Origin: Amphibalanus amphitrite
Lineage: Eukaryota; Arthropoda; Thecostraca; Balanomorpha; Balanidae
Length of the DNA stretch: 64,000 nucleotides
Direction: 5' to 3'
Assembly: GCF_019059575.1 (NCBI RefSeq)
Contig: NW_024881504.1
Location: 372,001-436,000 of the forward strand
Below the pieces are notes generated by a model. The model saw nothing but the letters and a program-made list of their open reading frames with translations, was not told the DNA's origin and did no database searches. The translations under genes were made by a program, and so were the position numbers. This document shows, piece after piece, positions 21,551 through 34,300 of this stretch; within the stretch, counting starts at the first letter, position 1, and each line of letters starts with the position of its first letter.

Positions 21551-22252
21551 ACCGCCCCGGGCCGGGTGACGGCCGCCGGCCGGGACCGGAGCGGGCGGGC
21601 GCGGCGCGGCCGGCCGCCGTCTGAACTGGCACCGCGTGGATACTGCCAGCTCGGACGGCAGCTAGCCAGTAGTCGAGTAGAGCTGTCCGTGTGGGACGTG
21701 TCACAACACGCTCAGCACGGCGCTCAGCACCGCCGAGCCGAGGTGCAGCCAGACCCGGGGGGAGCGGTCACGTGACCGAGCCGTCCGACTCCACCGGGGG
21801 AGCGGTCACGTGACCGAGGCCGGCCGTGCCGCCGGGACCAGGCGCGGTGAACCGAGTCGGTCGGTCAGAGACGTGTGTTCTACATACAGAATAGCGTAAT
21901 GCCACGATCGGTAGTCACTCCAGCACATCACTTTTCACTGTCCAATTACCCACAATACCCGTACAGTAATTGATTACCCACTAGATCATATCCGTCCAGT
22001 CAATTACCCACAATACCCGCCGGGTAATTACCCACTACATCACATCCGTGTGCTACTACTACATCTACACTACTACTACTACAACTACATGACTACACTA
22101 GAGCGGACACGGGGGCCGTGTGCCGGCTGACCGGCGCCGCTCTCAGTGCCGGCTGGTGCAGCCCACACGGCAGCAGTCAGCTGGCGGCCCCGGCCGACTG
22201 GCTCGGCCTCTCTGCAGTCAGCTCATCACTGCACGGTCGGTAGTGCAGCGCA

Positions 22253-22320
22253 TCATTTCCCCCACTTCAACACTCTGACCCCATCGCCTTCCTGGCTCTT
22301 CAGCTGATCGTACAGCTCCC
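22253..22320 (-). CDS. LRR gene exon 9 (terminal)
   Basis: Acceptor TCTCTGCTCTGTCCACAG is strong. Phase 1 gives [19 protein letters not shown]..., ending in TGA at 22253-22255. Length 68 nt closes the frame exactly. Confidence 0.65.
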
Positions 22321-25300
22321 CTGTGGACAGAGCAGAGACACGTCTGAGATGGACACCTCACACAGACAGACACACAGACAGCGGTACAGCCATGTCCACA
22401 CACCGCCGGCCAGTGACGTCACACACAGAACAGACGGCTGACGTGACGTCACCGTCGGCCGTGGTGGCCGTGACGCGTCACGTCACCGTCCGTGACGTGG
22501 CCTGCGGCGGTGGTCGAGTGTGTGTGTCTGAGAGGCCGGTGGCGCCGTGCAGCGTCTGTTGTGAGGGACTGACTGGTCAGAGGCGCGGCGCGCGGCGCCC
22601 TCTCACCTACCGGGGACAATGAGCTTGATGATACGGGGCTGGCCATCACTGTCAGGGCCCAGGTCCGCCTCCTTCAGGGCGGTCAGCACGGCCCGGCCGG
22701 TGTCTGCCGTGCAGTGAAGGCGCAGACACCACAGCTCCTGACACGACTTCACCAGTCTGTAACAGAGCAGAGCAGCAGAGCCGTCACACACAAACACAGC
22801 GGCACCAGCCGGCCGGACGTACGAGTCAGTGTTAGTGTGTCAGTATTTCAGTGTCGGTGTGTTGGTGTCAGTGACAATGCGTCAGTGTCAGTGTGTCAGT
22901 GTCAGTGTGTCAGTGTCAGTGTGTCAGTGTCAGTGTGTCAGTGTCAGTGTGTCAGTGTCCGTGTGTCAGTGTCAGTGTGTCAGTGTCAGTGTGTCAGTGT
23001 CAGTGTGTCAGTGTCAGTGTGTCAGTGTCAGTGTGTCAGTGTCAGTGACACTGTGTCAGTGTCAGTGACAATGTGTCAGTGTCAGTGACAATGTGTCGGT
23101 GTCAGTGTGCCAGTGTCAGTGTCAGTTTTAGTGTCAGTGTATCAGTGTCAGTGTGTTAGTGTCAGTGTGTTAGTGTCAGTGTGTCATTATCAGTGTGTCA
23201 GTGTCATTGTCAGTGTGTCAGTGTCAGTGTGTCAGTGTCAGTGTCAGTGTGTCGGTGTCAGTGTATCAGTGTCAGTGTGTCAGTGTCAGTGTATCAGTGT
23301 CAGTGTGTCAGTGTCAGTGTGTCAGTGTCAGTGTGTCACTGTCAGTGTGTCAGTGTCAGTGTCTGACAGGACAGCCCTCGCCAGTGTCTGCTGACTGACC
23401 TGGTGACCGCTGCTGCTGTGAAGGCCGTCTCTGCCGGCCGCTGGAGGTCCCCCAGTATAAGGTACCGCAGCTCGGGGCAGCCGCTGAGAATGTCCAGCAC
23501 GGCGTCAGGGACGCCGCCGGACAGGGTGAGATACCGCAGCTCAGGGCACCTGGTGAGAGGCTCCAGGCTCACGGCGTCAGGGACGCCGCCGGATAGGGTG
23601 AGACTCTCCAGCTCAGGGCACCTGGTGAGGGGCTCCAGGCTGCCGGTCGTGAGATCATGACAGTCTGGAAAACACACAGACATACATACAGACAGGATCA
23701 GCCGACTGGGATGCATGTCGATATATGGAAAAAACGAAACAGTTATGAATTCGCATGGTTTTATGGACACAGTAGACGATGATATAACAGTGGTACCTAC
23801 TATATGATATGCAATCAGTTCAGCCAATGCATTGAAGTGCATTGAACATTGCATTACAATCATTATGTGTATGACGTTCAACTAAGTATGAGGGAATATG
23901 TCACTGATTGTCTGAAAAGTCCTCCTCCATTTTTGAGCTCAATTACACTGAAAGAAAAAATGACACCCTGTACGGGGTATTGACGGTCATGTCAAAAATA
24001 ACACCCGAGTGGGGTGTTTTGAGGGGAGTCGCTAAGCTATTATAAATGGGGTGTTTGGCGTACACCCCAGGAGGGTTTCGACGCATAGTGGGGAGTCGCA
24101 GCCGCTAAAGGGGGGTCAGCGCCGGCCCACATGGGGTTTCGTTAGACTGCAGGTGACACCCCTCAAATATCAGCCGAGCACCCCTTTTTGGTCCCTAAGC
24201 ACCCGACAGGGTGTCAAACTCCCAAATTAGGGTGTAAAATATAGCAGCTTAACTCCCCTATTTTTCTGATATAACTCCCCATATTGTTCCTGACCCCCAC
24301 GCGGGGAACCGCGCGCCTTCAGCAGGAAATCTCTCAGAGATGTTTCACTCCCCTATACTTCCGAAAAATTTTGTTTGTTTTGTTGGGTTAGGCCCTTTCG
24401 GTCGACAAGACCATTGCAGAGCCGGAAGGATGATAGGAATTAGGGGGAGACATTGGTCTGGGCAGGCACCCTAGTGAGTCGCCGGGGCTGAGCCCGTCCA
24501 GAGGACAGGCCACCCAGCCCCAAGGCACTCACTGCACCCGGCTACGGGGTGCGCTCCCTCAGGAGCAGCGGTGCCGCTCCAAGGGAGCAGCCCGCATGAG
24601 ATAAAGTTGCCTGTCCAGCCGGAAGGGGGTTGCGGCGTGGAGGTGAAGAATTACTGTATCCTGAGGATAGAGGCACGGATAGGTCCTCACTTCCGAAAAA
24701 CTCCCGGCGAGGATTAAATGTCCTTCGGATCTTTGTTTGTTTTGTTTGTTTTGTTGGGTTAGGCCCTTTCGGTCGACAAGACCATTGCAGAGCCGGAAGG
24801 ATGATAGGATTTAGGGGGAGACATTGGTCTGGGCAGGCACCCTAGTGAGTCGCCGGGGCTGAGCCCGTCCAGAGGACAGGCCACCCAGCCCCAAGACACT
24901 CACTGCACCCGGCTACGGGGTGCGCTCCTCGGGAGCAGCGGTGCCGCTCCAAGGGAGCAGCCCGCATGAGATAAAGTTGCCTGTCCAGCCCGGAAGAGGG
25001 TTGTGGTGTGGAGGAGAAGGATTTCAGTTTCCTGAGGATAGAAGCACGGATAGGTGACCTTCGGATTTGTTTGTTTGTTTGTTTTGTTGAGTTAGGCCCT
25101 TTCGGTCGACAAGACCATTGCAGAGCCGGAAGGATGATAGGAATTAGGGGGAGACATTGGTCTGGGCAGGCACCCTAGTGAGTCGCCGGGGCTGAGCCCG
25201 TCCGAAGACAGGCCACCCAGCCCCAAGGCACTCACTGCACCCGGCTACGGGGTGCGCTCCCTCGGGAGCAGCGGTGCCGCTCCAAGGGAGCAGCCCGCAT

Positions 25301-28300
25301 GAGATAAAGTTGCCTGTCCAGCCCGGAAGGGGGTGGCGGTGTGGAGGAGAAGGATTTCAGTATCCTGAGGATAGAAGCATGGAACGGTGTGACCTTCGGA
25401 TCTTGTTTGTTTTGTTTGTTTTGTTGGGTTAGGCCCTTTCGGTCGACAAGACCATTGCAGAGCCGGAAGGATGATAGGAATTAGGGGGAGACATTGGTCT
25501 GGGCAGGCACCCTAGTGAGTCGCCGGGACTGAGCCCGTCCAGAGGACAGGCCACCCAGCCCCAAGGCACTCACTGCACCCGGCTACGGGGTACGCTCCCT
25601 CGGGAGCAGCGGAGCCGCTCCAAGGGAGCAGCCCGCATGAGATAAAGTTGCCTGTCCAGCCCGGAGGGGGGTTGCGGCGTGGAGGAGAAGGATTTCTGTT
25701 TCCTGAGGATAGAAGCATGGATAGGTGACCTTCGGATCTTTGTTTGTTTTGTTGGGTTAGGCCCTTTCGGTCGACAAGACCATTGCAGAGCCGGAAGGAT
25801 GATAGGAATTAGGGGGAGACATTGGTCTGGGCAGGCACCCTAGTGAGTCGCCGGGGCTGAGCCCGTCCAGAGGACAGGCCACCCAGCCCCAAGGCACTCA
25901 CTGCACCCGGCTACGGGGTGCGCTCCCTTGGGAGCAGCGGTGCCGCTCCAAGGGAGCAGCCCGCATGAGATAAAGTTGCCTGTCCAGCCCGGAGGGGGGT
26001 TGCGGCGTGGAGGAGAAGGATTTCAGTATCCTGAGGATAGAAGCACGGATAGGTGACCTTCGGATTTTTTTTTTCATTTAGTTGAGTAGGTGCTTCGGCC
26101 CTTACAGGCCATTGCGCACCGTGTGTGTTCATATTATATTAGAAGTAGAGAGAGAAAGAGTGAATCAAAATAAGATGACCAGCCTACAATCGATGGAGTA
26201 GACCTATTTGAACGAGAAAAGAGAAGAGAAGTTGAAGTAACCCAGGATGATCGTCGCCTAAGACAACGTGTAATGACAATGTGATATCATGTGCTCGACA
26301 GTAATCTTGTATGTGTTGACGTTCTGTGATATATTTCCTACAATCTAGCAAGATGTGTTTGATGTCCAATACTACTCTGCATTGATGGCAAGTAGGTCTT
26401 GGTTGGTGAGCAAATATAAAGTTATGAGTGAGATGGGTGTGTCCGATGCGCATCCTTGTTAATACTTTTTCTTCTTTTCTGGAATGACGATTTGATGATG
26501 ACCAATTACGTATGAGTGGCTTAATTCTATGTAATTGTGTAACAGCTCCGTCTATGTCCCAAAGGCGTTGCCAGTAACTGTAGCAATGGTACGTAATGGA
26601 GGCACGAATGGAACAGTAGTCATATGGAGTTTCAGTTATGTGTTGCAGTGTTAGGGCCTGCTTGGCAAAGCGGTCTGCTGTCTCATTGCCGCTAATTCCA
26701 CTATGTCCAGGCACCCATAAAAATCTAATTTCGGCTTCTCTCTCGATGAGTTGTTGATGTATATCCAGTATTTTTAGGTGTATGTGCTGTGTGATATCTG
26801 GTCGTTGAAGACTTAATATTGCTGACTTTGAGTCAGAGCAAATACATGCTTTTTGAATATTGTGCTGCTTAATAAGCTGAAGAGCATGGGATATTCCGTA
26901 CAACTCTGCATAGTGTACGGTTAAATCGTTCTGTAGTCTCAACTTTGTTTCTGGAAGTGTGGAAGCAAAAATGCCGACGCCGACCGTGTTGTTTAACTTG
27001 GAGCCGTCCGTAAAAACAAATTGGAAGTGAGGAAAAGCCGCCTGGTACTCGAGAAATGTTTGCTGTATCTCATCTGCAGAAAAGGTGTGTTTTTTATTTG
27101 CGAGCAGAAAAGAAGTACTAAGAGGCCGAGCCGTCCAGGGGGATATGAAGAATTGGGGGAGGGGTGTGATGCTGGGTAATACATATCCAATGTCATCCTG
27201 GTACTTTTTTACCCTGGAGGCGATGGTGAGTCCCGTTCGTCTTTCGCATCTGCCAAGATAACTAAAGTGCAGCCTTGGCAGAACAGATGTTGATGCATAA
27301 GCGGCATGAGCTGGATGTTGTTTGATCTTTGTGTAATATCTGAGTGTAAGTTCTATCCTTCTGATGTGTAGTGGAAGAATGTGTGCCTCAACTTGCAATG
27401 AGTGGATGGGTGAGGTTCTCATTGCACCTAACGCTAATCTAATAAAGTTGTTTTGGACTGTCTCTAATTTGAGCAGGTTCGTTCGACTTCCTCCGGCGTA
27501 AACGACGGACCCGTACTCTATTATTGGTAAGACTATTGTTTTGTATAGGCGGAGCAGCGTAGATCGGTCGGCACCAGAAGCCGCACCGGTAAGACAGCGA
27601 AAAAGATTAAGTCTTTTCTTGCATTTTACTTGTATGTGTTTTATGTGGTGAGTCATAGACAGCCTCCTGTCTAGAACTACTCCTAAAAACTTGAAGCTCG
27701 AGACAAGCGGGATAGGCACATCATTGAGCTGTGGATGATGCGTGAGTTCGAGTCTATTGTTTTTTGTGAATATCATAAACGCCGATTTTGGTGCAGAAAA
27801 TTCTAGGCCATTTGTTCTGGACCAGCGTTCGATTACATTTAGGGCACCCTGCAGCCGCTCCACGCCTATATCAGGGTCCCTAGATGTGCACCAAATAGCG
27901 CTATCGTCTGCAAATAAAGAGAAAGAAATATCGGAAGGAATGCCATCAAATAAATCGTCGATCATGATGTTGAATAGCGTTGGTGAGAGGCAACTGCCTT
28001 GAGGGAGGCCGTTTTCTAATTCGTGATAAGTAGAAAAAATGGAACGGTGCTTGACTTGAAATCGCCTGTTTTGAGAAAGAAAGTTAAACAAGTAATGTGC
28101 CAGATGGCCCTTGATGCCAAGTCTTTGAAGTTTGGACAACAAAGCTGGCTTGTGAACCATATCAAAAGCATTCTTGATATCGAGAAATATTGCTGTGGTG
28201 TGTTCCTTATTTTTATATCCTTTTCGAATAGCACTTTCGAGTCGAACTAAATGATCTACTGGAGAATGTTGTTTACGAAAACCGCATTGGTACTTGGAGA

Positions 28301-31300
28301 GTTTGCTATGCTTTTCGAGGAAGTAAATGAGTCGCTTGGAAACCATTCTTTCTAACAGTTTTCCCAAACAACTACTCATGGCGATCGGACGATAACTATT
28401 AGGATCATAGCGAGCCTTTCCTGGTTTCAAGAGAGCGACAATTATACTGTTCTTCCAATCTTCTGGAAATAAGTGGCCAGAGAAGAGGTCATTAAATGTT
28501 TGAAGAATATAAAGCCTTGAATGTTCTGAAAGATGGCGAAAAAATGAGTAGTGTAGTTTGTCGGGTCCAACAGACGTGTTCCCGGCTGAGTGTATCGCAT
28601 CATTGAATTCATGCATTTTGAAAGGAGCATTATACTCTTCGTTGTTTTGAGAATTAAACATAGTAGGGTCAACTTCGAAAAGTTGACGTGCAGTGTTAAG
28701 AAAATCAGGACGGTATTTTGCGTTAGAACTGGTATGTGCAATGGTTTCTGCTAGACAATTTACCACATCTTGAGGATCACTAATCGTATCCCCAGTTCCC
28801 GGTAGCCTGAGCATAGGGAATGTTGCACTGGAATGTTTTCCGGAGAGGCGACGAACCAAAGTCCAAATCCTACTCAGTGGAGTAGAAGAAGTAAAAGACG
28901 AAAGAAAACGTTGCCAGGAGTCTCGCTTTGCTGTTTTAATAACTCTCTTTGCGTTTGCGCGTTCCCGATTTCGTCTTATCAATGCATCATCTGTGCGATG
29001 TCGCAGATAGGCGCGAAAAGCTCTTTTCCTTTTAGCTATTGCTTGACGGACAGCAGAGGTCCACCACGGCACAGCTTTACCTGTAGTGGGTGGTTTCGTA
29101 AGAGGAATGCATTGTTGTGCAGCTGATATGAGAGTTTCTGTTATATATGAAATTCCATCCTCCGGATGAGCAAAGCGTTCTTGGTGTTGGAACTCGCATA
29201 ACTCAGTGAATTTGAGCCAGTCTGCTCTGTCCAAATTCCACCGAGGAACGAACGAACCTATTCCAGGAACTGGAAAACAGAATCGAAGAGAAATGGGATA
29301 GTGATCACTATCATGTATGTCGCTATCAACAGACCATTCGAACCAAGTGGCCAGGGACGGAGAAGAAATGGTCAAGTCAATGGCAGATTCGGTGTTGTGT
29401 GATAAGTGAAAGTGTGTTGGCTGATTGCAGTTTAACGTTACTAATCTATTCATGTCCAAGAAGTCTTCGACTATTTTCCCTCTGTGATCTAATGCCTGTT
29501 CATCCCACCATTCTGGACTGTGGGCATTAAAATCACCAAGTAGAAGAAATGGATTCTGAAACTGGTTGATGAGATGGTTAAGCTGTCTAAGAAGATCCGT
29601 GTCATCCAGATCCGGAGGAAGGTAAAGACTACAAATATCGATGTTCCTGTCGTTGATATACATGGTACAGGCAACGGCCTGTAAATCTGTTTGGATATCA
29701 AGTAAACTGTGTGTGTAATCATTTTGAATGTAAAGCGCCACACCACCGTGTCGGCGCTCTCCATAGAGCTCATCGTGTCTGTATAATGTGTAATTAGAAA
29801 GTTGAAAATTATACTGATCGGTTGGTAAAAACCAAGTTTCTTGGAGAGCAATAAGTACCGGAGTAAGTACCGAGAAGAAGTTTTTTATTTCGGCCCACTT
29901 AGAAAGCAGGCCACGACAATTCCATTGCAGCATGGTGTGCGGATTCATGATTGTGGACGCGAAGATCTTCCACGGCTGGGCGAGGCCCAGCTCGACGCGC
30001 GGTTACGCTCCATCGCCACCCGAACCGGTGGTCGTGGCTGGCGATCTTTGGACTGTTCATTCGTTGATGGGAGGGTTTTGGGCGAGCGCCACTCGATCTC
30101 TGGACTTTTATCCAGCCAGTGGAGCGGCTTGCTCCAACAGACTTTGCCTTCTGCGCAATCTCGGGAGAGACAGCTGGCTGGGAGTCAGGAGAGGACGGCA
30201 TCTGTTCATCAGGGACTTCAGACGTCTGAGTCGTACTCGTGGTGGCGATCGGTTCGGGGCTCAGAGGCCGCAGCAGCTCCAGAGGAGGTAGCGCGGCGAT
30301 CGGCTCAGTCTGTGTGCTGGAAGAGGTTGTCTGGGTGCTGGCAGCCTTAGCGTAAGTCCTACCGGGTGTTGGTGTTTTGGTTTGGGCTTCCACGCGACGG
30401 CGGGCCTCGGGGTAAGAGATGTCGGCTTTGGCTTTGAGTTCACAGATGCTTTTTTCTTTTTTCCAGGTCGGGCACTGAGAGGATGAGACTGTGTGGTCTG
30501 GGCTTCCGCAGTTGAGGCACGAGACAGGGGAAGTGCAGGGAGAACCCTCGTGGGGAGCCTCACCACACTTGGGGCAGCGAGCAGTCTGCCGGCAGGAGGA
30601 GCTACCGTGTCCAAAGCGTTGACATTTGTAGCAGCGAAGCGGGTTCGGAACAAAGACTCTGACATCCTTCTTTAACCAGCCAATCACGATGCTTTCCGGC
30701 AGAGTGGTGAAGTCGAAAGTGAGGACTAACAGACTCGTGTCGCGTCGTTGGCCATCACGGAATGTGGTCAGACGTCGGATGTGGGTCACCCCGTCCCCTC
30801 TGAGCTCGGACAGGATCTCGTCTTCGGTCATATGGCGGAGTTCGGGAGCGAAAATAGTTCCTTTGCAAGAGTTCCGAGCGTGGTGGAGCGAAATGGTGAC
30901 CTTCTTGCCGCAGAAAGAAGTTGTCTTCAGGAGCGCCTTGGTGTGTTTGCGTGAGTTCGTTTTAATGATCAGAGTACCGTTCGCCGGCGCCTCGATGTCT
31001 ACATCGCATGGACCGCATATGGCGTCTATCTGTTTTTGTGGCCAGAACACGTTGATCTTCCGGAAGGAAACTTCAGTATCGCAAGGCTTAACGACCAGGT
31101 AAGAACCGTTCGAAGCTAAGTAAGGCTCGTCAGAAGAGCGATCAGCGGTGGCACAGGCAGGTGCGTAATCAAAGTTCGTGCGCGGGTCAGAGCTCCGGGA
31201 GTGGTCGTTGGACGGGCGAGGGTCAGAGATCCGGGCGTGGTCGGCAGACAAGCGAGGGTCGGAGTCCAGGGCGGGGTCAGAGGTCGAGCAAAGGTCAGGG

Positions 31301-34300
31301 GTCCGGGCGTGGTCGGAGGACGAGCGAGGGTCAGTACTAGAGATGTCAATCGGATACCGACTTTTTGGTATACCGATACCAAACCGATACCAACTTGGTA
31401 TTTGGTATTTCAATCCTAATGTGTTTGGTATTTTGTTGGTATCATGAACCCCCACTAATGTATAAGAGGCTAAGAAATCGGTAAAAAGTTGGTATTTCCC
31501 TCATGTTCCCAAGTTGGTTTGGTTTCGGTATTTCTCCACGGTTTTGGTTGGTATTTGGTTTGGTATCGGTATTCCGATTTTCCGTAATTGACATCACTAG
31601 TCAGTACCGGGTAGGGCAGCCGAGGGGTGGGTGGAGGAGGGAGGTGTAACGGTTGGGCGGGAGTCGGTTTCCATGGAGGCAGGAGCAGGAGAGGGATTCG
31701 AGACGGGAGGAGAGTCGGTGTCAGAGTCGGAGCAGGAATCAGAAAGCGGGCGCTGACGGCGCCGCTTCCCCATGATGGGGCAAACGGAAGTTGGGTGTAG
31801 GCAGTGAAGAGTCAAGGATGGGGACAGTTGGTATCAACGGGGAAAATGGAAGTGCGTGCGCGAGGAGAAAGCTCAAACAGTACCCGTGAAATGCCAGCAA
31901 TAGCAAAATGCTAACGATCACCTTAGCCTGTGGACCTTCGGATTTGTTTGTTTTGTTGGGTTAGGCCCTTTCGGTCGACAAGACCATTGCAGAGCCGGAA
32001 GGATGATAGGAATTAGGGGGAGACATTGGTCTGGGCAGGCACCCTAGTGAGTCGCCGGGGCTGAGCCCGTCCGAAGACGGGCCACCCAGCCCCAAGGCTC
32101 TCACTGCACCCGGCTACGGGGTGCGCTCCCTCGGGAGCAGCGGTGCCGCTCCAAGGGAGCAGCCCGCATGAGATAAAGTTGCCTGCCCAGCCCGGAAGGG
32201 GGCTGTGGCGTGGAGGAGAAGGATTTCAGTATCCTGAGGATAGAAGCACGGACAGGTGTCCCTCGGATCTTTTTTATTTTTATTTTATTTTTTTTTTATT
32301 TTTTGTTGGGTTAGGCTCTTTCGGTCGACAAGACCATTGCAGAGCCGGAAGGATGATAGGAATTAGGGGGAGACATTGGTCTGGGCAGGCACCCTAGTGA
32401 GTCGCCGGGGCTGAGCCCGTCCAGAGGACAGGCCACCCAGCCCCAAGGCACTCACTGCACCCGGCTACGGGGTGCGCTCACTCAGGAGCAGCGGTGCCGC
32501 TCCAAGGGAGCAGCCCGCATGAGATAAAGTTGCCTGTCCAGCCCGGAGGGGGGTTGCGGCGTGGAGGAGAAGGATTTCTGTATCCTTAGGATAGAAGCAC
32601 GGAACGGTGTCCCTCGAATCGAGAATCTCAGACTATATTTATAACCGGGTGAGGAGTTACTCTTTCCGTTCGCGGCCTTGCGGCGCCCTGTAGTGTGCAC
32701 GACCAACGTATGACACGGTAATCAGTCTAGATATCATCATGATATAGTTGGCCACTCTACGCTATGCACGCTTTTGCCTTAGCTCCAAACATGCACCAGC
32801 CATTCGTGAAAAACAGGTCCCGATTTTACCAACTTTAGTTTGCGCCATCTATCGGTAGGATTTGAAGCTGAAAACACGGGGTGTCACTCCAGGATAATGA
32901 CACCCCAGAGGGGTTTCAACGGGGGTGTCTCAGCGACACTCCAATTTCTTGGCCTGCAATTTTTGGGGAGTTCGCTAGCCGAACCTCTCCCAAGGGGGTC
33001 ATGTACATTTTTGCGGCGTCAAAAGGTAATGGGGCTCCCGTGTCGGGTGTCACAACACCCATGACATCCTAAAATCATGAAAACGGAGCCTAATTTAGGA
33101 GTATTTTGGAGTATGTGGTGTCAGATTGTAAGAAATGGGGTTCCCCGATTTTTTTCAGTGTACACTGAAAGAAAAAATGACACCCTGTACGGGGTATTGA
33201 CGGTCATGTCAAAAATAACACCCGAGTGGGGTGTTTTGAGGGGAGTCGCTGAGCTATTATAAATGGGGTGTTTGGCGTACACCCCAGGAGGGTTTCGACG
33301 CATAGTGGGGAGTCGCAGCCGCTAAAGGGGGGTCAGCGCCGGCCCACATGGGGTTCCGTTAGACTGCAGGTGACACCCCTCAAATATCAGCCGAGCACCC
33401 CTTTTTGGTCCCTAAGCACCCGACAGGGTGTCAAACTTCCAAATTAGGGTGTAAAATATAGCAGCTCAACTCCCCTATTTTTCTGATATAACTCCCCATA
33501 TTGTTCCTGACCCCCACGCGGGGAACCGCGCGCCTTCAGCAGGGAATCTCTCAGGGAAATTTCACTCCCCTATACTTCCGAAAAACTCCCGGCGAGGATT
33601 AAATGTCCTTCGGAACTTGTTTGTTTTGTTTTGTTGGGTTAGACCCTTTCGGTCGACAAGACCATTGCAGAGCCGGAAGGATGATAGGAATTAGGGGGAG
33701 ACATTGGTCTGGGCAGGCACGCTAGTGAGTCGCCGGGGCTGAGCCCGTCCAGAGGACAGGCCACCCAGCCTCAAGGCACTTACTGCACCCGGCTACGGGG
33801 CCTCCTTCGGAATTTGTTTGTTTGTTTTGTTGGGTTAGGCCCTTTCGGTCGACAAGACCATTGCAGAGCCGGAAGGATGATAGGAATTAGGGGGAGACAT
33901 TGGTCTGGGCAGGCACCCTAGTGAGTCGCCGGGGCTGAGCCCGTCCGAAAACAGGCCACCCAGCCCCAAGGCACTCACTGCACCCGGCTACGGGGTGCGC
34001 TCCCTCGGGAGCAGCTGTGCCGCTCCAAGGGAGCAGCCCGCATGAGATAAAGTTGCCTGCCCAGCCCGGAAGGGGGTTGTGGCGTGGAGGAGAAGGAATT
34101 CAGTATCCTGAGGATAGAAGCACGGACAGGTGCCTCCTTCGGAACGAGAATCTCAGACTATATTTATAACCGGGTGAGGAGTTACTCTTTCCGTTCGCGG
34201 CCTTGCGGCGCCCTGTAGTGTGCACGACCAACGTATGACACGGTAATCAGTCTAGATATCATCATCACAGGCTAAGGTGATCGTTAGCTCTTTGCTGGCA

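Larger units (their letters stand above)
20100..22250. other. GC-rich region with local repeats, no gene assigned
   Basis: High GC and CpG content with several local repeats: three ~45-bp units at 20400-20520 (TTGATTTTGTGAGTGCGTTG), TCAGCTGAC(G/T)GACCAATGG units at 21455-21550, and ATTACCCACAATACCCG units at 21265-21345 and 21940-22050. GGGGATTTTCC at about 20333 matches a Rel/NF-kB consensus. It lies just downstream of the LRR gene's stop codon (22253) and may hold its 3' UTR. I could not define any exon. Confidence 0.45.
26066..31933 (-). mobile_element. LINE 1, I/Jockey-type with RNase H, near complete
   Basis: Bounded by ACCTTCGGAT at 26056-26065 and 31934-31943. The 5' end starts CCACAGGCTAAGG, shared with LINE 2, so it is not 5'-truncated. 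Order: 5' UTR, ORF1 (31773 down, broken), ORF2 (29948-26184, open), 3' UTR with hairpin GGCCTGTAAGGGCC and CACCTACTCAACT, then an A-rich tail. A hAT MITE (31338-31599) interrupts ORF1. ORF2 with an APE endonuclease, RT and RNase H after a zinc-knuckle ORF1 fits the I-like branch; exact clade is not certain. Confidence 0.92.
23946..33160. mobile_element. TA-flanked transposon, copy 1, filled with nested retroposons
   Basis: The left end CACTGAAAGAAAAAATGAC follows TA (23944-23945). The right end TTTTTTCAGTG at 33160 is followed by TA (33161-33162). Its own sequence is only the arms: 23946-24368, 24701-24730 and about 32617-33160, roughly 1 kb without transposase. The rest is SINE-like copies 1-7 and LINE 1. 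Arms are close to identical with copy 2. The end form and TA duplication suggest a Tc1/mariner-type MITE. It lies in intron 6 of the LRR gene; the equivalent position in block S1 (TA at about 1313) is empty. Confidence 0.85.

Noticed and set aside
22714-23398. Cys-Gln-Cys-Val-Ser frames
   Set aside because: Products of a 12-bp intronic minisatellite.
24369-26055. CRISPR-like or satellite array of ~330-bp units
   Set aside because: Units are flanked by target duplications, have simple-repeat tails and one is 5'-truncated, which fits retroposons.
30261-31102. Plus-strand open frames opposite LINE 1 ORF1
   Set aside because: Antisense shadows of a conserved coding region; the same shadows appear opposite LINE 2.
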